From contig JAJPJJ010000014.1 of assembly GCA_021324295.1 (NCBI GenBank), positions 1 through 64,000 of the forward strand: 64,000 bases of DNA. The letters are read 5' to 3'. A model generated the notes under the pieces. The model was not told the DNA's origin, ran no database searches, and saw nothing but the letters and a program-made list of their open reading frames with translations. Source of the DNA: Bacillota bacterium. Its GTDB lineage: Bacteria > Sysuimicrobiota > Sysuimicrobiia > Sysuimicrobiales > Segetimicrobiaceae. The position numbers and the translations under genes were made by a program. Below, piece after piece: positions 34,245-43,152 of this stretch; positions within the stretch are counted from its first letter, which is position 1; each line of letters begins with the position of its first letter.

Positions 34245-35348
34245 CTACGGCACGACGACGACCTTGATCGCGTCGCCGAGACGCTGCTCGGCGGTCCGCA
34301 GCGCCTCTGGCAGCTCGTCCAGCGTGAACCGGTGCGTGATGAACGGCCTCCCCGAGATCCTCCCCTGGGCCATGAGGGCGAGACCGCGCCGGACCGCGCC
34401 CTGCCCCTCCCCCCGGATGCCGTACAGATAGATGTTGTTGCGCACCATGTGCGCGGCGTCGAACGCCACCGGCTCCCGGCTGAACGCCGCCAAGCAGATG
34501 CGTCCTCCGCGCTTGGTGGCGTACAGCGCCTGGTTGAGCGCGCTCGGCGCGCCCGAGCACTCCATGACGAGATCGGCGCCCGCGCCGCCGGTCATCGCCC
34601 TCGTGGCCTCGACGGGATCCTGCTCCCTGGCGTTCACGATCTCATCGGCACCGAGCTGCCGCCCCACCCCGAGGCGGCTCTCCCGGGTGCCGGTGAGGAT
34701 CACGCGCGCGCCGAGCGCCTTGCCGCACGCCACCGCCATCAGCCCGATGGGACCGGGGCCCATGACGAGGAGCGTGTCGCCGGCGATGAGGCCGCCGAGC
34801 ACGTCCAGGCCGTAGAGGGCGGTGCCCGCGGTGACGATGAGGGTCGCCTCGTCGAACGGGATGTGGTCCGGGAGCCGGAACAACGTGTTGACGTGGTTGA
34901 CCGCGTACTCGGCGAAGGCCCCATCGGTCGTGAACCCGTTGGCCCGGTGCCCCTTCGCGCGAGAGGAGTAGTTCAGGCACGACGTGTACATTCCGTGACG
35001 GCACCGCTCGCACCGCCCGCAGCCCGCGTGGACCTCCACGACGACCCGGTCGCCGACGCGGAACTCGTCGACGGCCGGCCCGACGGCGGCGACGGTGCCG
35101 GCGTACTCGTGCCCGATGACGTGCCGGCCGTCGAAGGGCGGCTTGCCGTCCACGAGCGCCGGCAGACCGTGGCGCAGGATCTCGAGGTCCGTCCCGCAGA
35201 TCGCGACCGCCTCCACCTTGACGAGGACCTCCGCCTCTCCCGGGCGCGGGACCGGCTTCCTGACCGGCCGGATGTCGCCGGGCCCGAACAGGGCCCACGC
35301 CCTCATCGCCTCCGGGATCTTCCCAACCGCTGCCTCCGCCGTCAGCAC
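34245..35348 (-). CDS. Zn-dependent alcohol/polyol dehydrogenase (MDR family)
   Basis: NAD(P)-dependent medium-chain dehydrogenase, 367 residues from a GTG behind AAGGAGG; it overlaps the Tm-1-like gene by 7 bp. Catalytic zinc ligands are in AICGTDLEIL, the GHE motif in VIGHEYAGTVAAVG, and the structural zinc site is CGRCERCRHGMYTSC. The nucleotide-binding fold has VMGPGPIGLMAV. It resembles threonine/sorbitol dehydrogenases. The neighbouring class II aldolase and Tm-1-like protein suggest it oxidises a sugar acid or hydroxy acid, which is inference. Confidence 0.9.
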   Translation of the reverse strand: MLTAEAAVGKIPEAMRAWALFGPGDIRPVRKPVPRPGEAEVLVKVEAVAICGTDLEILRHGLPALVDGKPPFDGRHVIGHEYAGTVAAVGPAVDEFRVGDRVVVEVHAGCGRCERCRHGMYTSCLNYSSRAKGHRANGFTTDGAFAEYAVNHVNTLFRLPDHIPFDEATLIVTAGTALYGLDVLGGLIAGDTLLVMGPGPIGLMAVACGKALGARVILTGTRESRLGVGRQLGADEIVNAREQDPVEATRAMTGGAGADLVMECSGAPSALNQALYATKRGGRICLAAFSREPVAFDAAHMVRNNIYLYGIRGEGQGAVRRGLALMAQGRISGRPFITHRFTLDELPEALRTAEQRLGDAIKVVVVP

Positions 35349-36649
35349 GGCACGCCTCCTTCCGCCGGCGCGCGGGGCCCGGCCGGCTCGCCGCTCCGGC
35401 CGAGCAGCTCCCGCGCCGCCGCCACCACCGCATCGGCGAAGCGGGGATCGTTGATCCCCGCGTCCACCTCCACGTACCGGATCGCGGGCGCGAGCGCCCG
35501 CCGCAGCACCTCCCGCAGCGCGTCGTTGGCCGCCGGGTCCCACAGCGGCCCCCCCTCCGCGCCGATGTGGGACCACCCGCGCAGCGGGTTCAGGAACACC
35601 ACCGGCCCGCGCGCCGCGTTGAGACGCTGGGCCAGCGCCTCGCCCACGCGGCGCAGTTCGGCCGGCGTCGCGCGCACGTTGGTGTTGTAGGGATTGTGGT
35701 GGTGGGTCGGTCGCCCGCGGTAGCGGGCGGGGATCGTGTCCTCCGCTCCGAAGACGAGGTAGTCGAGGCCGCCCGGAGCGACGACCTGGGGGACGCCCGT
35801 CTCGCCCGCCGCGGTGAGCCGGCCGGACGTGACCGGCGCGTAGATGTCGTCGCCGAGGACCTCGCCCAGCAACTCGTGCGGCGTCAGGTCGATCACCGCC
35901 TCGAACTCCCTGCCCCGGATCAGCGCCTCCATCGCCGAGCCGCCGGCACCCGAGGCATGGAACGGCACCACCTCGTACCCGTGCGCCCCGAGCGACGCGA
36001 TGATCCGCTGCACCGCGGCGTGCGTGTTGCCGAGCGCCGTGATCGCCACGGCCGGCGCGCGCGGCGCGGCGAGCGGACCCGCGGCCTCCATCATGCCCGC
36101 CAGCATGCCAGCGGCGCGCGCCAGCACCGGCCGCGTCACGCGGTTCGGGCCGCCGAGCAGGTCCCCGACCGAGAACAGGATCGCGACGTCGGCGGCGCCC
36201 ACAAATGGCCGGACGTTGCCGGAGGCCACCGTCGAGACCAGCACGCGCGGGAAGCCCAGCGGCAGCGCCCGCATCGCCAGCCCGCTGATCGTGGTGCCCT
36301 GATGCCCCCCGATGCCGATGACGCCTCCCAGGAGGCCCTCATCGAGCCAGCCCCGGAGGATCGCCGCGGCGCCCCGGCCCATCGCCGCCATGGCCTCGTC
36401 CCGGCGCATCGCGGCGAGCGCCGCGAGGGAGACGCCCGCGGAGGCGGCGACGCGCTCACGCGTCGCGTCGGCCGGGTCCAGCGAGGCAGGGGGATCCGCC
36501 CGCGTGCTGACGTCGACGATCCGGACCTCGTACCCCCGAGCGCACAGCGCGCGGTGCAGGAAGCGCGCCTCGCCCTCCTTGGTATCGAGCGTCGCGATGA
36601 TGGCGGCCGCCCGGCCGTGCGCGCGCCCCGGCATCGTCTCCGTCACCAC
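35342..36649 (-). CDS. Tm-1-like ATP-binding (UPF0261) protein
   Basis: Homologue of the plant Tm-1 N-terminal domain and bacterial UPF0261 proteins, 435 residues. Diagnostic segments are AAIIATLDTKEGEARFL near the N-terminus, GVIGIGGHQGTTISG, LVSTVASGNVRPFVG, VVPFHASGAGGSAMEALI, VIDLTPHELLGEVLG and TSGRLTAAGETGVPQVV, split later by NPYNTNVRATPAEL. Biochemical role in bacteria is not established; members commonly cluster with sugar-acid catabolic genes. Here it lies between a class II aldolase and an alcohol dehydrogenase gene, with 104 bp upstream and a 7-bp overlap downstream. Confidence 0.88.
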   Translation of the reverse strand: MVTETMPGRAHGRAAAIIATLDTKEGEARFLHRALCARGYEVRIVDVSTRADPPASLDPADATRERVAASAGVSLAALAAMRRDEAMAAMGRGAAAILRGWLDEGLLGGVIGIGGHQGTTISGLAMRALPLGFPRVLVSTVASGNVRPFVGAADVAILFSVGDLLGGPNRVTRPVLARAAGMLAGMMEAAGPLAAPRAPAVAITALGNTHAAVQRIIASLGAHGYEVVPFHASGAGGSAMEALIRGREFEAVIDLTPHELLGEVLGDDIYAPVTSGRLTAAGETGVPQVVAPGGLDYLVFGAEDTIPARYRGRPTHHHNPYNTNVRATPAELRRVGEALAQRLNAARGPVVFLNPLRGWSHIGAEGGPLWDPAANDALREVLRRALAPAIRYVEVDAGINDPRFADAVVAAARELLGRSGEPAGPRAPAEGGVPC

Positions 36650-36753
36650 GGCCGCCGCGGCTCCGACCGCATCGCTCCGCCGCCCGAGTCAGGGACGCGT
36701 GTCCCCCGCGCCGGGCCGCGGCGCCGGCCCGCGCGCCCCGGGGACGTCCGCGC

Positions 36754-37374
36754 TCACGGCGCCTGCCCTCCCAGCAGCCGCACGAGGCACGCGGTGCGGG
36801 CGGCGTCCTCGAGGTACTCGCTGAGGTAGAGCGCCGCGCGGAGGTCCGAGCCCACCGTGACCGTCCCGTGCTCCGCCAGGATCGCCGCCCGGACGGCCGG
36901 GTCCTGGAACGCATCGCCGACGAGCGCCGCGAGCTGCGGCGACCCTGAGGGAGCGGGCGCGACGAGCGCGGTCCGGCCCTCCAAGAAGGCCCGCGCCGCG
37001 CCCGTGAGCATCGGCGGGAGCCGGCGCGCCACGGCGAACGCGACCGCGTAGGGAGGGTGCAGATGGACAACCGCCCCGACATCGGGCCGGCGCTGATAGA
37101 TCGCCACGTGGAACAGCCGTTCCTTGGAGGGACGCGGCGGCGTGCCGCGCTCCACGACGTTCCCGTCCAGATCCAGGAGGACCGTATCCGCCGCGGTCAT
37201 CTCGCCCAGCGCCCGGCCCGTCGCCTTGATGAGGATGTGGTCCGAGCCGGGGACGCGGACGCTCAGGTTGCCGCTCGTGCCGGGCACCAGCCCCTGCATG
37301 GACGCGCGGTGCGCCACCTCCACGAGGAGGCCTCGCACCTCGTCGAGCCGGCTACGCTCCACCGGGGCATCCAT
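36754..37374 (-). CDS. Class II aldolase/adducin-family protein
   Basis: Zn-dependent aldolase or epimerase of the fuculose-1-phosphate aldolase group, 206 residues from the ATG at 37374. Motifs are GLVPGTSGNLSVRVPGSDHI near residue 32, ILIKATGRALGEM, PSKERLFHVAIYQRRPDVGAVVHLHPPYA, split around residues 80-108 (metal-binding HxH), and ILAEHGTVTVGSDL (third His). The frame stays open upstream through the 78-bp repeat array, but homology begins at about this ATG. There is no clear ribosome-binding site. Likely cleaves a phosphorylated sugar or sugar acid; exact substrate unknown. Confidence 0.88.
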   Translation of the reverse strand: MDAPVERSRLDEVRGLLVEVAHRASMQGLVPGTSGNLSVRVPGSDHILIKATGRALGEMTAADTVLLDLDGNVVERGTPPRPSKERLFHVAIYQRRPDVGAVVHLHPPYAVAFAVARRLPPMLTGAARAFLEGRTALVAPAPSGSPQLAALVGDAFQDPAVRAAILAEHGTVTVGSDLRAALYLSEYLEDAARTACLVRLLGGQAP

Positions 37375-37393
37375 CGCGATGCCGTGACCGAAA

Positions 37394-37783
37394 GGCCCGG
37401 GCCCCCATCGCACGGAGGCAGGCCGCTTCAGCTCCCAAGCCGTGAGCCCACGTCGCGATACCCGGGTCACAGGCCCGGGCCCCCATCGCACGGAGGCAGG
37501 CCGCTTCAGCTCCCAAGCCGTGAGCCCACGTCGCGATACCCGGGTCACAGGCCCGGGCCCCCATCGCACGGAAGCAGGCCGCTTCAGCTCCCAAGCCGTG
37601 TGTCCACGTCGCGATACCCGGGTCACAGGCCCGGGCCCCCGCCGCACGGAGGCAGGCCGCCTCAGCTCCCAAGCCGTGAGCCCACGTCGCGATACCCGGG
37701 TCACAGGCCCGGGCCCCCGCCGGACCGATACGGGTCGCCTCAGCTCCAAGGCCGTTTGCCGTCGTCGCGCTCCCTGTGATCGA
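37394..37783. repeat. Five-copy 78-bp tandem repeat
   Basis: Copies begin at 37394, 37472, 37550, 37628 and 37706, each starting GGCCCGGGCCCCC. The first four are nearly identical; the fifth is diverged in its second half. Each unit contains the palindromes GGCCCGGGCC and ACCCGGGT. Because 78 is divisible by three, frames stay open through the array on both strands, creating false repeat proteins. The array fills the gap between the aldolase start and the creatininase stop, where the aldolase promoter would be expected. There are no variable spacers, so it is not a CRISPR array. Confidence 0.95.
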
Positions 37784-37865
37784 ATTCGCGTCGCCCCGGC
37801 GAATTCTCCCGGGGGCCCCCGGCAAATCGCATTGGCCGGCGATTCGCTGGGGTGGGACAAGTGGG
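37784..37865. repeat. Dispersed GATTCGC element, copy A
   Basis: This gap just beyond the creatininase stop (37866) contains GAATTCGC, CGAATTC, AAATCGCATTGGCCGGC and GATTCGCTGGGGTGGG. It matches the element at 39412-39451 in order and sequence, with an extra half copy on the left (from 37782, GAATTCGCGTCGCCCCGGCG). Confidence 0.6.
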
Positions 37866-38777
37866 CTAGGGCATGTACGCGCGCTCCGGATAGTCACGGG
37901 CGGTGACCTCCACGGGGAACGCGCGCGCCTCGATGACGAAGTCGGCGAGGTGCCGGGCCATGCGCCGGAAGATCTCCTCGCCCTTCTCGGGGTTGGCGCG
38001 GAAGGGGTTACCGATCACGGCCGTGTCCGAGTACTCGTGGTGCTCCATCGGCACCCAGATGTTCTCGGATCCCTGGAACTTCACCGTGCCCGTCCCGTCG
38101 ATCTTCGAGAACGCGGGGCCCATCCAGCGCGGCGCGTGCGGCCGATCGGAGACCGCCCGCTCCATCGAGACGAGCGCCGGGTGCACGGCCATGACGCACG
38201 ACGTCTCCAGCTCGCTGGAGTGCCAGCCCGGCGTCTCCTCGGGCGGGTTCTCGAGGACGCCTTCGAGGACCTGCACTTCCCGCTCGGTGGGGGTCTTGTA
38301 GAAGGCGATGAACGCGCCGGTTCGGTACCGAAGGTAGCGCAAGACCTCGTCGATCGGCTTGGTGTTGGACCCGTGGTGGCTGACGAAGATGATCCTGTTG
38401 AACCCGTGAAAGATCAGGCTCAGGGCGACGTCGTGCATGACCCGGCGGTAGGTCTCCGCCTGCAGCGTGATCGTCCCGGCCCCCTCGTGCAGCCGGCCCA
38501 TGTGATGCGGGGAGTACCCGAACGGCATCAGCGGCGCGTACAGGCAGTCCGCCATCTCCGCCGCCTGCACGACCGCGGCCATCGTGATGTAGCTGTCGGT
38601 GCCGAGCGGGATGTGCGCGCCATGCTTCTCCGTGCTGCCAAGCGGCAGCAGGACCAGGTCCTGTCCCGGCTCGCGGAGCCGCTCCGCCACCTCGGCGAAC
38701 GAGAGCGAGAGCAGGTTGCGCTTCCGTCCGTCCGCCGGCACGTCCGACGCGTAGAACGCCTCGCTGGCCCGCCCCAC
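37866..38777 (-). CDS. Creatininase-family amidohydrolase
   Basis: Metal-dependent cyclic-amide hydrolase or amidase, 303 residues. GTG 38777 is chosen as start since AGGAGG lies five bases upstream; an 11-residue longer GTG start (38810) lacks a site and would lie inside the palindrome. Metal-binding motifs are LLPLGSTEKHGAHIPLGTD near residue 45 (Glu and His), VSHHGSNTKP near 135, and WHSSELETSCVMA with the ELETS Glu. Members include creatininase, MftE-like peptidases and ArfB. It is the first gene of the catabolic block behind a likely repressed promoter. Confidence 0.88.
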   Translation of the reverse strand: MGRASEAFYASDVPADGRKRNLLSLSFAEVAERLREPGQDLVLLPLGSTEKHGAHIPLGTDSYITMAAVVQAAEMADCLYAPLMPFGYSPHHMGRLHEGAGTITLQAETYRRVMHDVALSLIFHGFNRIIFVSHHGSNTKPIDEVLRYLRYRTGAFIAFYKTPTEREVQVLEGVLENPPEETPGWHSSELETSCVMAVHPALVSMERAVSDRPHAPRWMGPAFSKIDGTGTVKFQGSENIWVPMEHHEYSDTAVIGNPFRANPEKGEEIFRRMARHLADFVIEARAFPVEVTARDYPERAYMP

Positions 38778-38792
38778 CGTTCCCTCCTGGGT

Positions 38793-38817
38793 GTGGAAAA
38801 CCTTTTCCACCTTATTA
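38793..38817 (-). promoter_or_regulatory. Candidate promoter and operator of the catabolic block
   Basis: GTGGAAAACCTTTTCCAC (38793-38810) is an 8+8 bp inverted repeat with a 2-bp centre. On the minus strand TGTAATAAG, including a TAATAA -10-like hexamer at 38817-38812, lies immediately upstream, so the palindrome would cover the transcription start. The TGGAAA/TTTCCA half-sites resemble those of LacI-family operators. It is the best candidate target of the regulator at 33124-34236. Confidence 0.5.
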
Positions 38818-38844
38818 CACCGCGGTCGCCTCGGATCCTCCCGG

Positions 38845-39366
38845 CTACCTCGACCCGGCCCGTGCGGCCGGCCTGCGGCGCCGGCGGCCCGCCGCCTTTC
38901 GCTCGCCCGCTGGGGCCGCCGGCCCGCGCACGCCGCGTGCCTGCTGCGCCAGCGCCAGCGCGGCGCGCAGGCCGAGCAGGTAGCTGTGCATCCCGAAGCC
39001 CATGATCTGGCCGGCGACGACCGGCGCGATCACGGACACGTGCCGCAGCGGCTCGCGGGCGTGCAGGTTGGACAGGTGCACCTCGACGACCGGGACCGGG
39101 ACCGCGGCGATCGCATCGCGCAGGGCGATGCTGTAGTGGGTGAGGGCGCCCGCGTTCAGGACGATGGCCTGGTACCGCCCCTCGGCGGCGTGGAGCCGGT
39201 CGACGATCGTGCCCTCGTGGTTCGACTGGAAGGTCTCGACCGCCGCCCCCAGCTCGCGGGCGAGCGCGTGGAGGGCCCGGTCGATCTCCGCGAGGGTCAC
39301 GGTCCCGTAGATGTGCGGTTCGCGGCGCCCCAGGCGGTTGAGGTTCGGGCCGTGGATGACGAGCAC
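38845..39366 (-). CDS. Type II 3-dehydroquinate dehydratase
   Basis: Third shikimate step, 173 residues from a GTG at 39366. Family motifs are [19 protein letters not shown] near the start (active-site Tyr in the flexible loop is at IYG), [28 protein letters not shown], and [18 protein letters not shown] (His). Homologues open [10 protein letters not shown], whereas here the preceding codons are CTG AGG, so GTG (V of RVLVIHG) is the likely start. A 25-residue basic Arg/Ala tail is extra. It follows the aroK-aroB fusion by 85 bp, a gap holding repeat copy B. Confidence 0.93.
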   Translation of the reverse strand: MLVIHGPNLNRLGRREPHIYGTVTLAEIDRALHALARELGAAVETFQSNHEGTIVDRLHAAEGRYQAIVLNAGALTHYSIALRDAIAAVPVPVVEVHLSNLHAREPLRHVSVIAPVVAGQIMGFGMHSYLLGLRAALALAQQARGVRGPAAPAGERKAAGRRRRRPAARAGSR

Positions 39367-39411
39367 CCTCAGAGCATGCCTCGGAAACCTTCCAGAGGAA
39401 GGCCCGGGGCC

Positions 39412-39451
39412 CCCACGAATTCGCATCACCGGAGCCGATTCGCGGGGTGGG
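39412..39451. repeat. Dispersed GATTCGC element, copy B
   Basis: CGAATTCGCATCACCGGAGC (39416-39435) followed by CGATTCGCGGGGTGGG ends exactly at the CTA that is the TAG stop of the aroK-aroB gene. A small CCTTCC/GGAAGG hairpin lies at 39388-39402 next to it. Confidence 0.6.
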
Positions 39452-41137
39452 CTAGCCATCGTCGAGGACCTCCTCGAGGAGCCCGGCCGGCAGGTCCTCC
39501 CTCAGGACCGTGGCCCCGAGCCGGGCGGGCAGCACGAGCCGCAGCCGGCCCGCGCGCGCTTTCTTATCGTGCGCCATCGCCGCGGCGATGGCCGACCGTG
39601 CGGGCGGCCGTCCCCGGCAGATGTCTGCCAGGCGCACCGGGAGCCCGGCGGCCGCGAGCAGACGCGTCTGCCGGGCCAGGAGCGTCTCGTCGCAGACGCC
39701 TAGCCGCACCGCGAGCCGGGCCTCGAGCGTCATGCCCACGGCGATCGCCTCGCCGTGCGTGACACGCCGGTAGCCGGCCGCCGCCTCGATGCCGTGGCCG
39801 ATCGTGTGGCCGTAGTTGAGGACGACCCGCCCGGCCTCCTCGCGCTCGTCGCCGGCGACGATTCCGGCTTTGTACTCCGCGCAGCGGCCCACGACGCGCG
39901 CGAGCACACCGGGCTCCCGGGCGAGCGCTGCCCGGATGTGCGCCTCCAGGTCCTCGAACAGATCCGGGGCACCGATGACCCCGGTCTTGATCACCTCCGC
40001 CATCCCGGACCGAAGCTCTCGCGGCGGGAGCGAGCGCAGGGTGTCGATGTCGGAGACCACGAGCGCGGGCTGGTGGATGGCGCCGATCAGGTTCTTGGCG
40101 CGGGGGTGGTTCACGCCCGTCTTGCCGCCGATGCTGGCGTCCACCTGCGCCAGCAGCGTCGTGGGAAGCGCGACCCACGCGATCCCCCGCAGGAACGTCG
40201 CCGCGACGAACCCGCCCAGGTCCCCGGCGACGCCCCCGCCGAGCGCGAGGAGCGCGGCGGTCCGGTCGAGCCGGGCGTCGACGAGGGCGTCGTAGACGCG
40301 GCGGGCGGCGCGCAGGCTCTTGCTGCGCTCGGACGGCGGCACGGTCACGGTCACGACCTCGTGCCCGGCCTCACGGAGCGCGGCGGCGAGGCCGCGCCCG
40401 TAGAGCGCCTCCAGACGCGGGTGGGTGAGGAGCGCGAGCCGGCCCCCGACGCCGCACCCGCGCAGGTATCCGGCGAGGCGCGGGAGGAGCCCGCGGCCGA
40501 TCCGGATCTCGTACCCGCGCGCGCCGAGCGGGACGCGGACAACCCGGTCGGGCGGCGCGGGCTCGGCCGTGGACGGCGCGAGCGGCGCCTCGGGCCCCGG
40601 GGCGCCGGCGACGCTGTCCCGTGCCGAGACAAACGCGAGTACCCGGGCGGCGACCTCGTCGAGGGTGAGCGACGTGGTATCCACGACGAGAGCGGCGTCC
40701 CGGTACAGCGGGTCCCGCTCCACGAGCAGACGGCGCACGCGGGCCTCCGGGTCGTTCCCGAGCAGAGGGCGGTCGCCGCCGCCCGCGCCGACGCGGGCCA
40801 GGATCGCCTGCGGCTGCGCGCGCAGCGCGACGATCACGCCGCTCCGGCGGAGGCGCGCCATGTTCTCCGGGCGCAGCACGACCCCGCCGCCGGTGGCGAT
40901 GACCGCGCCCGACCGCGCGCTCGCCTCGGCCACCACCTCGGCCTCCAGCCGGCGGAACGCCTCCTCGCCGTCCTCGGCGAAGATGCGTGCGATCGACCGG
41001 CCCGCCCGGGCCTCGATGAGGGCGTCGGTATCGATGAAGGGCCGACCGAGACGCGCCGCCACCCGCCGGCCCACGGCGGTCTTGCCCGTGCCCATGAAGC
41101 CGATGAGCACGATGTTGAGCGGCACGCCTGCGGTCAC
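39452..41137 (-). CDS. Shikimate kinase-3-dehydroquinate synthase fusion
   Basis: Bifunctional protein of 561 residues. The kinase domain (about 1-175) has the P-loop [12 protein letters not shown], the shikimate-binding [19 protein letters not shown] and RDPLYR. An Ala/Pro linker (about 175-195) joins the synthase domain (about 195-561), with [58 protein letters not shown] and [18 protein letters not shown] (zinc His ligands). It covers shikimate steps five and two. GTG 41137 is used because it forms a GTGA overlap with aroC; a later GTG at 41125 is possible. Confidence 0.94.
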   Translation of the reverse strand: MTAGVPLNIVLIGFMGTGKTAVGRRVAARLGRPFIDTDALIEARAGRSIARIFAEDGEEAFRRLEAEVVAEASARSGAVIATGGGVVLRPENMARLRRSGVIVALRAQPQAILARVGAGGGDRPLLGNDPEARVRRLLVERDPLYRDAALVVDTTSLTLDEVAARVLAFVSARDSVAGAPGPEAPLAPSTAEPAPPDRVVRVPLGARGYEIRIGRGLLPRLAGYLRGCGVGGRLALLTHPRLEALYGRGLAAALREAGHEVVTVTVPPSERSKSLRAARRVYDALVDARLDRTAALLALGGGVAGDLGGFVAATFLRGIAWVALPTTLLAQVDASIGGKTGVNHPRAKNLIGAIHQPALVVSDIDTLRSLPPRELRSGMAEVIKTGVIGAPDLFEDLEAHIRAALAREPGVLARVVGRCAEYKAGIVAGDEREEAGRVVLNYGHTIGHGIEAAAGYRRVTHGEAIAVGMTLEARLAVRLGVCDETLLARQTRLLAAAGLPVRLADICRGRPPARSAIAAAMAHDKKARAGRLRLVLPARLGATVLREDLPAGLLEEVLDDG

Positions 41138-42264
41138 GCGGTGGGGCCGGTGCGGGCCCACTGCCGGTGGGCGTCCGCGGCGACGCGCATCTGGTCCAGG
41201 CTGTCGCCGCCGAACTTCTCGATCAACGCGTCGGCGAGCACGAACGCGGCCATCGCCTCGCCGATCACGCCGGCGGCGGGCACGGCGGTCACGTCGCTGC
41301 GCACCACCGCCGCCTCGACGCGCTCCTTGGTGACGATGTCCACCGATGCGAGCGGGCTCCGTAGCGTGCTGAGCGGTTTCATCGCGACCCGCACCACCAG
41401 CGGCTCGCCCGTGGTCATGCCGCCCTCGGTGCCGCCGGACTGGTTGGTGTGGCGATAGAATCCGCGCGCGGGATCGTAGAAGATCTCATCGTGCGCTGCG
41501 GACCCGGGCAGCCTGGCCTCGGCGAATCCCTGACCGATCTCGACGCCCTTGATCGCGTTGATCGACATCATCGCCTGCGCCAGCCGGCCGTCGATCCGGC
41601 GGTCCCAGTGCACGTACGAGCCGAGGCCCACCGGCAGGCCGGCCACGATGACCTCGAACACGCCGCCCAGGGTGTCGCCCCGCGCCTTCGCCTCGTCGAT
41701 CGCCGCGATCATCCGGGCCTCCGCCTCGGGGTCGGCGCACCGGAGCGGCGACCCCTCGGCGATCGCGGAGATCTCCTCCACGCTCTGCGGCCGGGACCGG
41801 GCCGCGATGCCGCCCAGCTCGACGACGTGGCTCGCGAGCGTGATCCCGAACTGCGCGAGCAGGCACCGGCACACCGCGCCGGCCGCCACGCGCGCGACGG
41901 TCTCGCGCGCACTCGAGCGCTCCAGCACCCGGCGGACGTCGTCGAAGTGGTACTTCAGCGCGCCGGCGAGATCGGCGTGGCCCGGGCGGGGCCGGGTGAG
42001 CGGCGGCTCCTCTTTCCGCCAGTCCCGGTTCCCGATGAGGAGCCCGACCGGCGCCCCGATCGTGGTGCCGCGCATCACCCCGGAGTAGATCTCGGCGCGA
42101 TCCTGCTCGATCTGCATGCGGCCGCCGCGCCCGTAGCCGCGCTGGCGGCGCGCGAGCTGCAGGTTGATCTCGTCCTCCGAGACGGGCACGCCGGCGGGCA
42201 TCCCCTCGAGGATCACGAGGAGGCCGCGGCCGTGCGACTCGCCCGCGGTCAGGAATCGCAGCAT
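41134..42264 (-). CDS. Chorismate synthase
   Basis: Last shikimate step, making chorismate from EPSP with reduced FMN, 376 residues. Signatures are LRFLTAGESHGRGLLVILEG at the N-terminus, RRQRGYGRGGRM, PRPGHADLAGALKY, RSSARETVARVAAGAV and the C-terminal MTTGEPLVVRVAMKP. It starts 21 bp after the aroE stop and overlaps the aroK-aroB gene by 4 bp. Confidence 0.97.
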   Translation of the reverse strand: MLRFLTAGESHGRGLLVILEGMPAGVPVSEDEINLQLARRQRGYGRGGRMQIEQDRAEIYSGVMRGTTIGAPVGLLIGNRDWRKEEPPLTRPRPGHADLAGALKYHFDDVRRVLERSSARETVARVAAGAVCRCLLAQFGITLASHVVELGGIAARSRPQSVEEISAIAEGSPLRCADPEAEARMIAAIDEAKARGDTLGGVFEVIVAGLPVGLGSYVHWDRRIDGRLAQAMMSINAIKGVEIGQGFAEARLPGSAAHDEIFYDPARGFYRHTNQSGGTEGGMTTGEPLVVRVAMKPLSTLRSPLASVDIVTKERVEAAVVRSDVTAVPAAGVIGEAMAAFVLADALIEKFGGDSLDQMRVAADAHRQWARTGPTA

Positions 42265-42285
42265 CCCATCACCACCCGAGGCGCC

Positions 42286-43152
42286 TCACTGCTGCGAGGC
42301 TCCTCCGGACAACCCCACCGCCTCGCGCATCACCCCCACGGGCGCCGGTTGCCCGGTCCAGATCTCGAACGCCCGCGCGCCCTGGTAGACGAGCATCGGC
42401 AGGCCCCCGAGCGTGCGGCACCCACGGTCCCGCGCGGCGCGCAGGAGGACGGTCTCGCGCGGCTCGTAGATCATGTCCATCACGAAGAGGTGCGGGTGCA
42501 GCGCCGCGGGATCGACCGGAGCGGCTTCGCGCTGGGCGCCGCCGCCCACGGTGGTTGCCTGGATGAGCAGCGCCGCCTCGCGCAAGGCGCCGGCGACCCC
42601 GGACCCTCCGAGGGGCACGGCGTCCACGGCGCACGCGGGGAAGGCCCGCCGCACGGCATCGGCGAGGGCACGGGCACGGTCCCAATTGCGGTTCGCGATC
42701 GCGATCGCCGCGGCGCCGGCGCGGGCCAGCGCGAACGCGGCGGCCCGCGCCGCCCCCCCCGCCCCGATGATCACGGCGCGGATGCCCGCGACGGCGAGGC
42801 GCCCATCAGCCCGCAGTGCATCGAGCAGCCCCTCGCCGTCGGTGTTGTGTCCGATGAGACGCCGGCCGTCGACGCGCACCGTGTTGACCGCACCGATCGC
42901 ACGCGCCTCGTCGCTCGTTTCGTCCAGGTACGCAACGGCCGCTTCCTTGTGCGGCACCGTCACGTTGGCGCCCGCGACGCCGAGGGCCGCGAGGCCGCGG
43001 AGGGCATCCCCCAAGCGGTCGCGCGGGACCGGGAACGCGACGTAGCACCAATTCAGCCGCAGAGCAGCAAAAGCCGCGTTGTGGATCCGCGGGGAGAGGC
43101 TGTTTCGAACCGCGTCCCCGAGCACGCCGACAACCGTGGTGGCCGCGTCGAT
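42286..43152 (-). CDS. Shikimate dehydrogenase
   Basis: NADP-dependent fourth shikimate step. Motifs are VVGVLGDAVRNSLSPRIHNAAF near the N-terminus (split), NVTVPHKEAAVAYLD (catalytic Lys), GAVNTVRVDGRRLIGHNTDG, split around residues 85-105, and VIIGAGGAARAAAFAL (nucleotide-binding loop). The start is uncertain: homology begins before the first in-frame GTG (43125), but upstream there is no ATG, GTG or TTG until 43365. A GGGAGGGA site at about 43164 precedes ACG (43158) and ATC (43152) codons at the expected N-terminus. I give 43152 as the homology-based limit; conventional callers would use 43125 or 43365. Confidence 0.85.
   Translation of the reverse strand: MDAATTVVGVLGDAVRNSLSPRIHNAAFAALRLNWCYVAFPVPRDRLGDALRGLAALGVAGANVTVPHKEAAVAYLDETSDEARAIGAVNTVRVDGRRLIGHNTDGEGLLDALRADGRLAVAGIRAVIIGAGGAARAAAFALARAGAAAIAIANRNWDRARALADAVRRAFPACAVDAVPLGGSGVAGALREAALLIQATTVGGGAQREAAPVDPAALHPHLFVMDMIYEPRETVLLRAARDRGCRTLGGLPMLVYQGARAFEIWTGQPAPVGVMREAVGLSGGASQQ

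Noticed and set aside
37394-37783. CRISPR array
   Set aside because: Units are contiguous 78-bp copies without unique spacers, and no cas genes are nearby.
37375-37860. N-terminal repeat extension of the class II aldolase or a plus-strand 26-residue-repeat protein
   Set aside because: The open frames arise because the 78-bp unit is a multiple of three. Homology to aldolases begins near 37374, codon use in the array is not protein-like, and there is no ribosome-binding site.
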